Shown piece by piece: positions 42,231 to 51,060 of a DNA stretch of 64,000 bases (the first letter of the stretch is position 1; every line of letters begins with the position of its first letter). The notes under the pieces are model-generated. The model was given only the letters and a program-made list of their open reading frames with translations, was not told the origin of the DNA and made no database searches. Made by a program: the position numbers and the translations under genes. The DNA is from Rhizohabitans arisaemae (GTDB lineage Bacteria; Actinomycetota; Actinomycetes; Streptosporangiales; Streptosporangiaceae): positions 558,001 through 622,000 of the forward strand of contig NZ_BLRH01000060.1 of the NCBI RefSeq assembly GCF_025996515.1, read 5' to 3'.

Positions 42231-43013
42231 ATGAGGCGTTGGATCATGTTCACGGCAGTAGCCGTGCTGGTGCCGATTGCGGGCACCGCTCACGCATCTT
42301 CGGGCCCATCTAACCCGATCCCCACCCCCGGCGCGGTCATCGCAGCGCTCAACGCGGAATTCGCCAAGGGAGCCGGGGTACGGTTCAACGAGACAGAAAC
42401 GTATGCGACGGTCTTTATGGAGAAAACCCTTAGTGCATCGATACATGAATCGAGCGGCGTAATCAAGCTGTCCAGGACAGGGATTTCTTCCTTCGACAAG
42501 ACCCAGATTTCCGACAGGATAGAGAGAAGACCCACCCGGACCATCGTGGTCGACGGCACCGTCTATGTTCGAGACAGCGGCCTTAACTCCCTTATCCGCC
42601 CAGATGTCGAATGGGTGAGCAGCCCGGTGGAGGAGAGTGCGAAGGATTCCTGGTCCGCCATCCATTTTGACATCCTTGCCCCAGGAACGCTCAAAAACCT
42701 CCTCGCCAAGGCGACGTTCGACAGGAAGACGAACAGCTACCGCGGTACCAAGCGTTCCCCGGAAATCTCAACGGATCAGATTAACTGGACTCTCTGGCTT
42801 GGAAAGGACAACCTGCCCAAGCGCTTCCATACCTCGTATGGCCCGGTCTCGAAATTCCAGATTGTTGTCACCAATGACATCCGCTTCCGAAACTGGGGCA
42901 CTCCGGCCGACATCACCGCTCCTCCGGCCCACCTCGTCACTCCCAGCGACGAACTCGGTGGGAGCCTGTCTCAATCCATCCAGGAGACCGTGAACAGGCT
43001 ACGCGCCGGCTGA
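42231..43013 (+). CDS. secreted protein, paralog 3 of 3
   Basis: A 260-residue exported protein (signal MRRWIMFTAVAVLVPIAGTA). It keeps AGVRFNET, VDGTVYVRD, AKATFDRKTNSYRGT, WTLWLGKDNLPKR and WGTPADITAPPAHLV, but has shortened loops and is the most diverged and least GC-rich of the three. It converges on the intact dcd gene, 21 bases away. Paralog count and position may vary between strains. Function unknown. Confidence 0.75.
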   Translation: MRRWIMFTAVAVLVPIAGTAHASSGPSNPIPTPGAVIAALNAEFAKGAGVRFNETETYATVFMEKTLSASIHESSGVIKLSRTGISSFDKTQISDRIERRPTRTIVVDGTVYVRDSGLNSLIRPDVEWVSSPVEESAKDSWSAIHFDILAPGTLKNLLAKATFDRKTNSYRGTKRSPEISTDQINWTLWLGKDNLPKRFHTSYGPVSKFQIVVTNDIRFRNWGTPADITAPPAHLVTPSDELGGSLSQSIQETVNRLRAG

Positions 43014-43034
43014 CCGCTTCGACGGCGGGCCGGT

Positions 43035-43610
43035 TCAGATCTTGGTCCGATGAAAGTTCAGGTAGGACCGGGACGGAGTCGGCCCACGCTGGTCCTGGTA
43101 GTGCGAACCGTACGCCGCGGAGCCGTACGGATGCTCCACCGGTGAACTCAGCCGGAAGAGGCAGAGCTGCCCGATCTTCATGCCCGACCAGAGCTTGATC
43201 GGCAGGGTGGCGACGTTGGACAACTCCAGCGTTACGTGTCCCGAAAAACCGGGATCTATCCACCCAGCGGTCGAGTGGGTGAGCAGCCCCAGCCGGCCCA
43301 GCGAACTCTTCCCCTCCAACCGCCCCGCGACATCGTCCGGCAGCGTCACCAGCTCATAGGTGCTCGCCAGCACGAACTCCCCCGGATGCAGGATGAACGG
43401 TTCATCGTCCATCGACTCCACCAGCCGAGTCAGATCGGGCTGCTCGATCGCAGGGTCGATATGCGGGTACCGATGGTTCTCGAATACCCGGAAGTAACGG
43501 TCAAGACGGACGTCGACGCTGGACGGCTGGATCATGCCGAGATCCAACGGATCCAGCTTGACCCTCCCCGCCTCCAGCTCGGCACGGATATCACGGTCGG
43601 AGAGCAGCAC
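43035..43610 (-). CDS. dcd: dCTP deaminase
   Basis: A 191-residue enzyme converting dCTP to dUTP (some relatives go on to dUMP). The family start [15 protein letters not shown] and the motif [20 protein letters not shown], with the catalytic Glu region following, are clear. The start is the GTG at 43610, which gives the standard family N-terminus, rather than a TTG nine bases upstream. Length is exactly that usual in actinomycetes. Confidence 0.93.
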   Translation of the reverse strand: MLLSDRDIRAELEAGRVKLDPLDLGMIQPSSVDVRLDRYFRVFENHRYPHIDPAIEQPDLTRLVESMDDEPFILHPGEFVLASTYELVTLPDDVAGRLEGKSSLGRLGLLTHSTAGWIDPGFSGHVTLELSNVATLPIKLWSGMKIGQLCLFRLSSPVEHPYGSAAYGSHYQDQRGPTPSRSYLNFHRTKI

Positions 43611-43723
43611 GCTCAGCAACCTACCAACGCCAGACGGGTGCCCTCAGCACATCTCATGGGGCGCACACATCCGCAGAGTCCGCTAGAGTGTTACCCGCAG
43701 CCGTTTCCTTCAGTACGGCGCAC

Positions 43724-43797
43724 GCGGGTGTAGTTCAGTGGCAGAACATCAGCTTCCCAAGCTGACAGTGCGGGTTCGATTCCCGTCACCCGCTCCA
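43724..43797 (+). tRNA. tRNA-Gly (anticodon CCC)
   Basis: The acceptor stem GCGGGTG/CACCCGC, D arm, anticodon stem TCAGC/GCTGA with CCC at 43756-43758, and T arm GCGGG-TTCGATT-CCCGT fold fully over 71 bases, with an encoded CCA at 43795-43797. Its 3' half from 43754 is the integration site of the element that follows, and remains functional because the element restores the same sequence. Confidence 0.95.
43754..43795 (+). repeat. attL core (tRNA 3' half)
   Basis: 42 bases identical to 58217-58258, running from TTCCCAAGCTGAC to CACCCGCTC, covering the anticodon loop to past the acceptor stem. A third copy (40 bases) is at 59335-59374. Confidence 0.93.
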
Positions 43798-43803
43798 CCC
43801 ACA

Positions 43804-43850
43804 AAGGCCCAGGTCAGGGGTTGAGTCCCGACCCGGGCCTTGATCTTTTT
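43804..43850 (+). terminator. element-borne terminator for the tRNA
   Basis: AAGGCCC at 43804-43810 pairs with GGGCCTT at 43835-43841, followed by TTTTT at 43846-43850. It replaces the chromosomal terminator separated from the tRNA by integration. Confidence 0.75.
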
Positions 43851-43870
43851 ACCGGACTAGATGATCTTCC

Positions 43871-43891
43871 GTGCGATTAGCGTGCGATTAG
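43871..43891 (+). repeat. integrase arm-type site, left
   Basis: GTGCGATTAG occurs twice, 11 bases apart (43871 and 43882). The same 20 bases lie in the same direction near the right end at 58113-58132. It overlaps the integrase stop codon. Position and pairing fit binding sites for the N-terminal arm-binding domain of the integrase. Confidence 0.75.
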
Positions 43892-45228
43892 CCCGCCGGA
43901 ACAAGCAGACCGGCCGCACCGTCCTCATCATCATCGTCCGCCTGGTGATCGTTAAGTCTGTCGTTGATCGCGTTCGTGATTGTGGAGTCCGCCCCGCGTA
44001 CGGCATGCAGATAGATCATCGCCGCCCGTACGTTGTCGTGCCCCATCCGAGCCATCAGGTCCTTCAGCCCGACCTTGCTCTCCGCCGCAAGCATGTTGCC
44101 CGTGTGCCGAAGGTCATGAAAGTGCAGACCCTCCAGGCCCATCGCCCGGACGATGTGCATCCAGCCGGACAGCTTGTTGAAGCCGCTACGTCGCATCGGA
44201 CCGCCCTTGACGCCCGGGAAGACAAGAGCGTCCGGATCCGCCTTGACGTAGATACTCATATGTTCTCTGAGCGCCGGAATGATCGCTTGCGGGATACCGA
44301 CGACCCGCCGCCCTGCCTCGGACTTAGGAGGACCGAGCACCATCTGTCCGGTAGACCGCTCGGTGAACGCCACCCGGATTCGAACCGTGCATGCGTCCAA
44401 GTCAATGTCGCTACGTGTCAGTGCAGTGATTTCGCCCCACCGCAGGCTTGCGAAGGTCGCGAGCAGGATCAGCGCCCGGAAACGGCGATCATGCGTGAAA
44501 TCCGCGCTCCCTGTATCGATCAGTTTCCAGCGTGCCTGTTCAGCATCAGCCTTCGTCGCAAAGATCTCAGGATGAGTCCTCATCTGGCCATACCGCTGGA
44601 AACGGACCCGAAATCCGTCGCCTCCCTTCTCGCCCCTGATACTGCCGACAGGACGCCGCCCCACGCATTCGGCCAGCTCGAAAACCTGAGCAACCGAGAG
44701 AACCGGACGTTCCGCCGCCCGTTCATCGCCGGCGCCCCGTAACCGGCACGGATTGCGGGTCAGGATTCTGTCGTCATCCGTCGCCGTCATCAGCACAGCC
44801 CGCAGCAGCCGATATGCCTTCGCCGCCATGCTTACCGACACTCCCCTGTCGAGGAGATCGGACCGCCATTGCCGGATCATTGAAGTCGACAGCTTGCCGA
44901 GCGCGACAGGCCCGAGGTACGGCGCGATGTGCTTGCGGAGCAGCCATGTGTAGAGGTCAACGGTTCGTGGTCGAAGACCTGGACGTTGAGCAATCCACGT
45001 CTCCGCGTAGGTCCCGAGTTTGATCTTCCCGCGCTCAGGATCAGTCCACTCCCCCGTGATGATTCGTGCCTCGATCAGCGACAGCGCGCGTTCAGCATCG
45101 CCCTGGTGTTCGTATGTCTCCGGCGCGTTGTAACGCTGACCGTTCGGACCGATGTAACTGGCCTGGTAGCGGCCGGAAGGTAGCTTGCGGATGCTGCCGA
45201 AGCGTCGGTGCCCTTTCCTATTGGCCAT
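43888..45228 (-). CDS. int: site-specific tyrosine recombinase (AICE integrase)
   Basis: A 446-residue phage-type integrase. An N-terminal AP2-like and SAM-like arm/core-binding region (about residues 10-170) precedes the catalytic domain, where the tetrad is visible: Arg in ASLRWGEI, H-x-x-R in HDLRHTG, His in RMGHDN and Tyr in AMIYLHA. It acts on the tRNA-Gly att core beside it. Its ATG overlaps the excisionase stop by one base in an ATGA arrangement, as in pSAM2. The acidic C-terminus (ADDDDEDG) is unusual. Confidence 0.93.
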   Translation of the reverse strand: MANRKGHRRFGSIRKLPSGRYQASYIGPNGQRYNAPETYEHQGDAERALSLIEARIITGEWTDPERGKIKLGTYAETWIAQRPGLRPRTVDLYTWLLRKHIAPYLGPVALGKLSTSMIRQWRSDLLDRGVSVSMAAKAYRLLRAVLMTATDDDRILTRNPCRLRGAGDERAAERPVLSVAQVFELAECVGRRPVGSIRGEKGGDGFRVRFQRYGQMRTHPEIFATKADAEQARWKLIDTGSADFTHDRRFRALILLATFASLRWGEITALTRSDIDLDACTVRIRVAFTERSTGQMVLGPPKSEAGRRVVGIPQAIIPALREHMSIYVKADPDALVFPGVKGGPMRRSGFNKLSGWMHIVRAMGLEGLHFHDLRHTGNMLAAESKVGLKDLMARMGHDNVRAAMIYLHAVRGADSTITNAINDRLNDHQADDDDEDGAAGLLVPAG

Positions 45229-45467
45229 CAGGCTGCCTTCCTCATCACGTTGTCATAGGTAAGGGGCTCGACGCTGTGTTCCGTGATGTAGGCGTCCAGC
45301 ACCGAGGTACGAATACGGACGTGCCGTCCGACCTTGACGAACTCAATCCGTCGCTGTTGAATCAGCCGCCGAGGAAACCGAGTCGACGTGTTGAGCCGTT
45401 GCGCTACCTGATCGACTGTCAGAAGTGGATCATCTGATGAGTCGGCCGGAAGATCCCTCACGGTCAT
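45228..45467 (-). CDS. xis: excisionase / MerR-like DNA-binding protein
   Basis: A 79-residue protein with a winged helix-turn-helix (LLTVDQVAQRLNTSTRFPRR, then IEFVKVGRHVRIRTSVLDAY), the usual form of AICE excisionases that direct the integrase toward excision. The ATG at 45467 overlaps the replication gene stop (ATGA), and its own stop overlaps the int start. The order rep-xis-int is that of pSAM2. Confidence 0.88.
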   Translation of the reverse strand: MTVRDLPADSSDDPLLTVDQVAQRLNTSTRFPRRLIQQRRIEFVKVGRHVRIRTSVLDAYITEHSVEPLTYDNVMRKAA

Positions 45468-47140
45468 GCCGCCTCCATTCGAGCCCCGGAAACATCGCTT
45501 GGGGGTTGGCCATCTGCTCTTGCTTGTGCGGCCTGGAGTTGAGCGCGCCATCGTTGTCGATCCGCCAGAGCGCGCAGCAGTCGAGCCGCCAACGGGGAGG
45601 CTTTCGGGCTTCCCGGTTCGACCGGCCGCCACAGGAACCGGTCCGGGTCGTGGTCCGGTGCGGCGGCAAGGCCGAGCTGTTCCAGGACCCAGGCGCGACG
45701 GTCGGCCTTGTGCTCTGCCAACGTCTTGCCGGACCACTTACGGGACACCAGCACCCGCCGCCCTGCATAGCCCAGGTGCGCGGGCTTGTGCGCCTTACCG
45801 CGGCACCGGCCCGGAGCCATCCCCGGCTTAGGGTCTTTGGGCTGCACCCCGTAGCGCAGCCAGTTGGGGCAGGAGGGCGAGCACGGCTCATACCGCAGCA
45901 CGTCCATGAGCCGTTCCACGTGACGCCGTTGAGCGTCGGTGCCCGGTTCGTGGCAATCGGCCACCGACTTGGTCAGGTACTTGGACAGGTAGGAGAGACA
46001 CCGGCCCGCATTCGGTGACCCGGCAAGCACCCCTTTGACGTCGACCTGAGGCCCGAGCTTGACGACGTGGAACGGTACCGCATCAGGGTCGTCGTCGAGG
46101 TCGTCAAGAGCCTCATCCCAGGTGGGCAGGACCTCACCGGTGTCCGGGTCGAGGTAGCCGGCACCGTCCGCCCAGACCGGCAGGCGATCCCCCGCGAAGC
46201 GGACCACGTCCGCAGATGGCCACCACACCTGGTGGTAGGTCGCCGCAGCCACCGCCTTCACGTCGGCCCGGGGCATGGTCCCCCGCATCGCCAGGTGCAG
46301 GTGGGGAGCAAGCCGCCGTTGCGGTTCGACAGTGGCGAAGTACTGGACGTCGAAACCGGCGACCCGCCGCAGGTTCTGCACGAACCGGTCGATCAACTTG
46401 GGGAAGTGGATCGCGTCCCTTGCCGCTCTCACATAGTCGTAGGTGTCCGGGTCGACCGGTGTCCCGTCCGATCGGACCTTGCCGTAGGTGTCGCAGGTGA
46501 GGGTGATGAACAGGCTCGGCCGGTACCCGCGCCCGTCCGCACCGGTGTAGGTCCGGCCGACCGTGCGGGGTTCGACCCGCCGCCGAGGCAGATCGGGGGC
46601 ATCCTGGCGACGCCGGGTCGACCGAGCCCTCCGAGCCGGAGCCTCCAGGGCCAGCCGTCCCCGTACCCCAGCGGCGTTGAGGTCGCCGTCCAGCAGCTCG
46701 ACGACCTCTTGGTAGGTCGCCGTGTCGCCGCCGTCCTGGTGTGCACGGTCGAGGAGCTGTTGCGCGTCGGCACGCTCCGTTGCCAGGAACACTTGACGGT
46801 CGGTGGGGACGTCGCGGTCTGCGACCGGTTCGGCCTCCAGGTGCCAGCCTTCCCGGCACTGTGCCCGCCGCAGGGTCGCGGCCCGTCTGGCGCAGGGTTC
46901 GCAGACGCTTGCCAGCCTGGCGCCGCAGGGGATCAGCACCCGTTCGGTCCGGCCGCCGTGAAGGTCGAGGCGTTCGAACTCCAGCGGACGGGTGCACACC
47001 CCGTTCTGTTTGGCGGCTTCCACGACGACGTCCAGGGCCACCGGCATCGCCGCCCGCACCGCCCGGGGAAGCCGCTGAGCCGACGCGCCCGCTGTGGTGA
47101 TCGGTCCAAGGGTCGCCGAGGCCGGGTTAGAGATCGTCAT
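45464..47140 (-). CDS. repSA: RepSA-type rolling-circle replication initiator
   Basis: A 558-residue protein like RepSA of pSAM2. Motifs of rolling-circle initiators are visible: FITLTCDTYGK (motif I), RLAPHLHLAMRG with the His-x-His pair (motif II) and CLSYLSKYLTKS with the nicking tyrosine (motif III). A cysteine-rich N-terminal segment (CGARLASVCEPCARR) may bind zinc. It replicates the excised element before or after transfer. Its ATG overlaps the 3' end of traB by 14 bases. Confidence 0.9.
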   Translation of the reverse strand: MTISNPASATLGPITTAGASAQRLPRAVRAAMPVALDVVVEAAKQNGVCTRPLEFERLDLHGGRTERVLIPCGARLASVCEPCARRAATLRRAQCREGWHLEAEPVADRDVPTDRQVFLATERADAQQLLDRAHQDGGDTATYQEVVELLDGDLNAAGVRGRLALEAPARRARSTRRRQDAPDLPRRRVEPRTVGRTYTGADGRGYRPSLFITLTCDTYGKVRSDGTPVDPDTYDYVRAARDAIHFPKLIDRFVQNLRRVAGFDVQYFATVEPQRRLAPHLHLAMRGTMPRADVKAVAAATYHQVWWPSADVVRFAGDRLPVWADGAGYLDPDTGEVLPTWDEALDDLDDDPDAVPFHVVKLGPQVDVKGVLAGSPNAGRCLSYLSKYLTKSVADCHEPGTDAQRRHVERLMDVLRYEPCSPSCPNWLRYGVQPKDPKPGMAPGRCRGKAHKPAHLGYAGRRVLVSRKWSGKTLAEHKADRRAWVLEQLGLAAAPDHDPDRFLWRPVEPGSPKASPLAARLLRALADRQRWRAQLQAAQARADGQPPSDVSGARMEAA

Positions 47141-48557
47141 CAGGCATCCCCCGAGTCCCGTACTCGGCCTCCATCTGCCGGATATCGGCATCGGTGACGT
47201 AGGCCGCGCGTGCCCGCACCGGTTCGGGATCGGTTTCCAGCCGCAGGTACCCGACACCCGCCCCGATCTGCGGCCGAGGTGAGATCCGGTCAGCCAGCGC
47301 CCCCCGATCCCGCGCCCCGTCCCCCAAGACCATGTCGACCTGTTCCGACTCGTCCAACCGCAATGCGATCTTGTCCGGGAACAGGTTCCGGATGCTGATC
47401 ACGTCTTTACGCGGGTCCTGAAGAGCCGCCATCACCCCCACCCCGACCGCACGGCCCTGCGTGGTCAACGTCGCCAGAGCCGCGTTCACCCGCGCCTTGA
47501 GACCCTTGTCCTGCTGGTAGGCGGTCAGGAACGCCACCTCATCCACGATCACCAGCAGAAACGGCGACTCCGGCGAAGGCGTGTGATCACGCACCTTTCC
47601 CGCCATCTCCGCCGCCCGCTTCTGCATCACCTCCACCGCGTCTTCCAGCAGCTCGGCGCAGTCGTCAGGCGAGGAGGCGTACCGATGAAACAAGCCCATT
47701 CCGTAGGACAGCTCCATCAGCTTGGGATCCAGCGCCCACACCTGCACCAAGCCGTCCCGGATCGCAGGCAGCATCCCCCGCACCGTCGACCACAGCCACG
47801 ACCCCTTGCCCGCGCCCGTGGCACCGACGATCAGCACATGGGTTCCGTGGACCTTCAGCTTCAGCGTCTGGCCGTCGTCACGCCGCCCCACCGGCACCGC
47901 CTCCAAATCAACCGAGTCCGGGATGGGGAGCGCGGGAACCACCGGCGCCAGCAGATCGGTATGCGGCAGCGTCAGCAGCGCCGTACCCGGCTTGAGGGAA
48001 CGGACCCGGCAGTACCGGGCGCCGAACCCGTGCGCCAGATGCTCGCTGCGGTTCTCCCAGTCCGACAGCGGCTGTCCGTGCAGCATCTTGACCATCACCA
48101 CGTCGGCCACTGGGGTACAGCGCACCTTGACCAGGGTCGGGAGGTACTCGCGTCCGCCGACACGGGCGGCAAGCCCCGAGACGACCATGACCGGTTGCCA
48201 GTGACGGCGATAGACCCACAGCCACCGCCAGAACCCCAGCAAGCGCCACCCGATCCACCGATCGAACCGGACACGGTCCAGGCGCCGCCACACCAGCAGC
48301 CCGGCAACCACTGTGACCACCACGAGCAGGGACACCAGCCAGCCCGTGTACCAGACCAGCACGGCCAGCACGACGGCCAGCCCCCACACGATCGGGTGAG
48401 CCAGCATCGAGCCGACCAGGCCCGAGCAGGCCCGCCACAGCAGGGACAGCACCGTCAGCCAGCGGGGGGTCTTGACCACGGTCGGCTGAAACACGACCGA
48501 CGTCGGAGTGGTCGACACCAGATCCTTGGTGTAGTCCCCGGGAAGCTTGCGCAGCAT
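47127..48557 (-). CDS. traB: TraB/FtsK-SpoIIIE-type DNA translocase
   Basis: A 476-residue membrane ATPase, the single protein that moves double-stranded DNA between mycelia in actinomycete conjugation. Two membrane helices at about residues 55-90; P-loop GATGAGKGS at 245-253; Walker B LLVIVDEVAF near 335. The C-terminal tail carries the winged-helix-like end used to recognise the clt locus in relatives. AGAGGTG precedes the ATG by eight bases. It heads the traB-rep-xis-int segment. Confidence 0.92.
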   Translation of the reverse strand: MLRKLPGDYTKDLVSTTPTSVVFQPTVVKTPRWLTVLSLLWRACSGLVGSMLAHPIVWGLAVVLAVLVWYTGWLVSLLVVVTVVAGLLVWRRLDRVRFDRWIGWRLLGFWRWLWVYRRHWQPVMVVSGLAARVGGREYLPTLVKVRCTPVADVVMVKMLHGQPLSDWENRSEHLAHGFGARYCRVRSLKPGTALLTLPHTDLLAPVVPALPIPDSVDLEAVPVGRRDDGQTLKLKVHGTHVLIVGATGAGKGSWLWSTVRGMLPAIRDGLVQVWALDPKLMELSYGMGLFHRYASSPDDCAELLEDAVEVMQKRAAEMAGKVRDHTPSPESPFLLVIVDEVAFLTAYQQDKGLKARVNAALATLTTQGRAVGVGVMAALQDPRKDVISIRNLFPDKIALRLDESEQVDMVLGDGARDRGALADRISPRPQIGAGVGYLRLETDPEPVRARAAYVTDADIRQMEAEYGTRGMPDDDL

Positions 48558-48652
48558 AAACTGAACACCTCTTTCAAAGATCGGGATGTCTTGGGAGAGA
48601 GAAGTGATCGGGGGCCAGGGGAAGTTGGCGCTTCCCGTGGCCCCACCCGAGA

Positions 48653-48970
48653 TCAGGCCGCGTCCGGCTCCACCGCGACAGGCGCCCCGGATCCCTGCTC
48701 TGCGTACAGCCGCTCACAGTCGGCCAGGTACCGAGCAGCCGCGTTGTAGATCTCCCGCGCCAGGGTCACGTCTCGCGCGCTGACCGGCCCGCCGCCGGCC
48801 GAGGAGACCGAGACCGCCGCCTCATCGCTGCGCAAGCTCAGGTACGGCCGCCGGTCCTCGATCACCCATGCGTTGGCCACCAGATCCGGGGTGTAGAAGC
48901 TCACTTCGAGATGCATTTCTTTCTTCTTGAGGGAGGCCGTCACGTAGGTGTAGGGATCGCGCCCGCTCAC
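48653..48970 (-). CDS. small AICE protein of unknown function
   Basis: A 105-residue soluble protein, starting at a GTG that overlaps the upstream stop (GTGA). It begins VSGRDPYTYVTASLKKKEMH. It sits directly before traB, where AICEs usually have one or two small conserved genes, possibly accessory to transfer. I recognise no domain. Confidence 0.6.
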   Translation of the reverse strand: MSGRDPYTYVTASLKKKEMHLEVSFYTPDLVANAWVIEDRRPYLSLRSDEAAVSVSSAGGGPVSARDVTLAREIYNAAARYLADCERLYAEQGSGAPVAVEPDAA

Positions 48971-49404
48971 GCCGCCACGTCCTTACCGGCCGAACCCTTC
49001 ACCGGCGCCGACGCCGGAGCCGAGGCGGTACGGGGAGCGCGCATCTCCCGCGCCCGGATCGACCAGGCCAGCCGCCCCGAGCTCTGGTTCACGTACGCAG
49101 TCACCGTCATCTCGGCGAACTCCACCGGCGTGAACGGCAGCCCCGGCAGCGAAGCCGGGGGGACCGGCTGAACCGCAGAGACGATCTTGACCGATACCGT
49201 CTTGGCACCGGCCTTAACCGCCGGGTCGGCATCCATCACCGGAACCTGCCACACCGGCTCACCGGTCACCTTGTCCTTCGCGAACACCGTCCGCCCGTTC
49301 TTACTGGCATCGAAGTCCTTGACCTGCTCCACCTCCCCCACGAGGTAGCAGCCGTATGGGAACACCATCTCGAAACTCACCGGAATCGGACCCTGAAGAG
49401 CCAT
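48967..49404 (-). CDS. conserved AICE protein upstream of traB
   Basis: A 145-residue protein beginning MALQGPIPVSFEMVFPYGCY and containing VKDFDASKNGR and QPVPPASLPG. Similar proteins are common upstream of traB in AICEs, but their role is unknown. AGGGG lies 12 bases ahead of the ATG at 49404; earlier in-frame starts (49470, 49500) would run through the operator cluster and are less likely. The gene is the first in the minus-strand transfer operon. Confidence 0.65.
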   Translation of the reverse strand: MALQGPIPVSFEMVFPYGCYLVGEVEQVKDFDASKNGRTVFAKDKVTGEPVWQVPVMDADPAVKAGAKTVSVKIVSAVQPVPPASLPGLPFTPVEFAEMTVTAYVNQSSGRLAWSIRAREMRAPRTASAPASAPVKGSAGKDVAA

Positions 49405-49416
49405 ACGCCATCTACC

Positions 49417-49528
49417 CCTAACCTGCCAGGAATCATCTTGTTCAGAACCTGACCTATCAGGCTCTGCCATGAAAGTACCCAAGAGAACCTGTCCTGTCAA
49501 GTTTGGCTAGAAGTCCTACTTGTTAGGA
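49417..49528. promoter_or_regulatory. cluster of four GntR-type operators
   Basis: Four related sites with imperfect dyad symmetry: CCTAACCTGCCAGG (49417), CCTGACCTATCAGG (49448), CCTGTCCTGTCAAG (49488) and TCCTACTTGTTAGGA (49514). A fifth, GACCTGACAAG, is at about 50294 next to the start of the GntR gene. The consensus is CCTg-n4-TcAGG. They lie just upstream of the transfer operon and fit repression by the adjacent GntR protein and its own autoregulation. Confidence 0.65.
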
Positions 49529-49529
49529 T

Positions 49530-50267
49530 CTACTGCGTGAGGGGATATACGTTCCTCAGTTCATGCCGATCACCAGGAAGTACGGCGTCAACCAACTGCC
49601 ATGCCTTCCCCTGCGCATCGTGACCTGTGACAACGACATTCAGCACCGGGGCACCCGGATCGATCCCCAATGACGACGCTTCATCGAGCACGGCCGATCG
49701 TGACAACGTCCGCTCGACGGCGTAGTCAAGCCGGAGCCGCTTCCGGCCGTACAGGTGCCGCCGTATCCCCTCGTCCAACGGTTCAGGGGATGCAAGCTTG
49801 GTCCCCGTCACCAACTCCAGGGGGAACCAGGCTGAAACCAGCTCCACCGGTCCGTCTTCGTCACGGATCAGGTATTGCCGCAGAAAGACCTTGGTTCCCG
49901 GAGGGAGTTCGAGCAAGACGGCGACTCGCGTAGGAGCGACGACAAGGCCCGCCTGGAGAAGATCAGCGGAGGAATCGACTTCGGAAACGTCGAGAAGTCG
50001 GCGCCCAGGATTGGCAGACTGAGCGGCCAGCACAGGCGCCTTGCCCCGGACGAACGATCCGCGCCCGGTCTGCGTCTCTATCAAGCCTTCCTGACGAAGC
50101 AGCCGCAGGGCCTCGATCACAGTGGGCCGGGACACGTCGAACTCGGCCACAAGCCGATGCTGGGAAGGCAGTATCCCGCCGGCGGGATAGGTTCCGTCCT
50201 GGATACGGGAACGCAGGACATGCAAGACTCTCTCGTACTTCAAGGTGTCCACGTCTCGCGTTGCCAT
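49530..50267 (-). CDS. GntR-family repressor (HutC/UTRA type)
   Basis: A 245-residue regulator. The winged helix (YERVLHVLRSRIQDGTYPAG, then LVAEFDVSRPTVIEALRLLR) is followed by a UTRA effector domain. It resembles KorSA of pSAM2, which keeps transfer and replication genes silent. Its binding sites are probably the operators at 49417-49528 and about 50294. The start could also be the ATG at 50276. It is transcribed toward the transfer operon. Confidence 0.88.
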   Translation of the reverse strand: MATRDVDTLKYERVLHVLRSRIQDGTYPAGGILPSQHRLVAEFDVSRPTVIEALRLLRQEGLIETQTGRGSFVRGKAPVLAAQSANPGRRLLDVSEVDSSADLLQAGLVVAPTRVAVLLELPPGTKVFLRQYLIRDEDGPVELVSAWFPLELVTGTKLASPEPLDEGIRRHLYGRKRLRLDYAVERTLSRSAVLDEASSLGIDPGAPVLNVVVTGHDAQGKAWQLVDAVLPGDRHELRNVYPLTQ

Positions 50268-50479
50268 GACAACCATCCAACCTGCGTCCATATGACCTGA
50301 CAAGCCCGAGGGTAACATCAGGCGACTTCCGGAGCCCGCCTACCCTCGCTCTGCCATGACGGATGGTGTGCCGGGATGCACCGCCGGAGTTTTAGGCGCG
50401 ACGGCGGGGGAGCATCCTAAATCGGACTCTCCGATCCCCGCACCAGGACTTCACCTCGCCGCCGCGCCCGCCTAGTCCC

Positions 50480-50767
50480 TCACCTGGAGGCGTTCCGGTT
50501 GATGTATCTGGCTATCTCGGCCGCAGCCCCGGTGACGTCGCCGAGAGGGTGGCGTTTCTCCCCGCTCTGCCATGAAAAGCTCGCACCGCCGTACCCGACG
50601 AAGACCAGCAGCGGGAGCGCGGGGAAGGGACCATGCACCAAGAGTGCGTCCAGATCCGGCCGGAGTTCGGCGTGTACCCGCTCGTGACCGACAAGACGCG
50701 CCCGAAGCTGGTCCAGGGGGATTGCCGCGGGAGCAACCCCACCGGTTCCGGGAAACACCCAGCTCAC
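50480..50767 (-). CDS. small hypothetical protein
   Basis: A 95-residue soluble protein (VSWVFPGTGGVAPAAIPLDQ ... YGGASFSWQSGEKRH), with a GTG start overlapping the stop of the 59-residue zinc-motif gene. I recognise no family. The coupled pair lies between the GntR and XRE regulators in the element and runs on the minus strand. Confidence 0.55.
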   Translation of the reverse strand: MSWVFPGTGGVAPAAIPLDQLRARLVGHERVHAELRPDLDALLVHGPFPALPLLVFVGYGGASFSWQSGEKRHPLGDVTGAAAEIARYINRNASR

Positions 50768-50943
50768 TTGATCACCCCTTTCTCTCCTGCGCAGTCGAAG
50801 CAGTCGACCCGTGCCGCCGGTTCAGGCCGCCCGTCAAGGACCCGCTTGCCGTGAGTTCCGCCGACATGGGCATAGCGCCACCCGCGACCCCGGCATCCGG
50901 GGCAGGGTCGTGTGTCGGTGTTCTCATTACGGGCTGAGTCCAC
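50764..50943 (-). CDS. 59-residue protein with zinc-ribbon-like CxxC motifs
   Basis: A short protein with CPGCRGRGW and, 32 residues on, CFDCAGEKG, two CxxCxGxG-type knuckles like half of a DnaJ zinc domain. The GTG at 50943 has GAGGG five bases before it, which decides the start. It is coupled to the following 95-residue gene (GTGA). Divergent from the XRE regulator gene. Confidence 0.55.
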   Translation of the reverse strand: MDSARNENTDTRPCPGCRGRGWRYAHVGGTHGKRVLDGRPEPAARVDCFDCAGEKGVIK

Positions 50944-51060
50944 TGCACCCTCTACGCGATAGACGGAACCTCGATCTGTGGTGACACTAGAACCCGTCGG
51001 CGATGCCACCCCGGAAAAGAATTCCGGGGTTCCCCCACAAAACAAGCGAGGCTTTCCACC

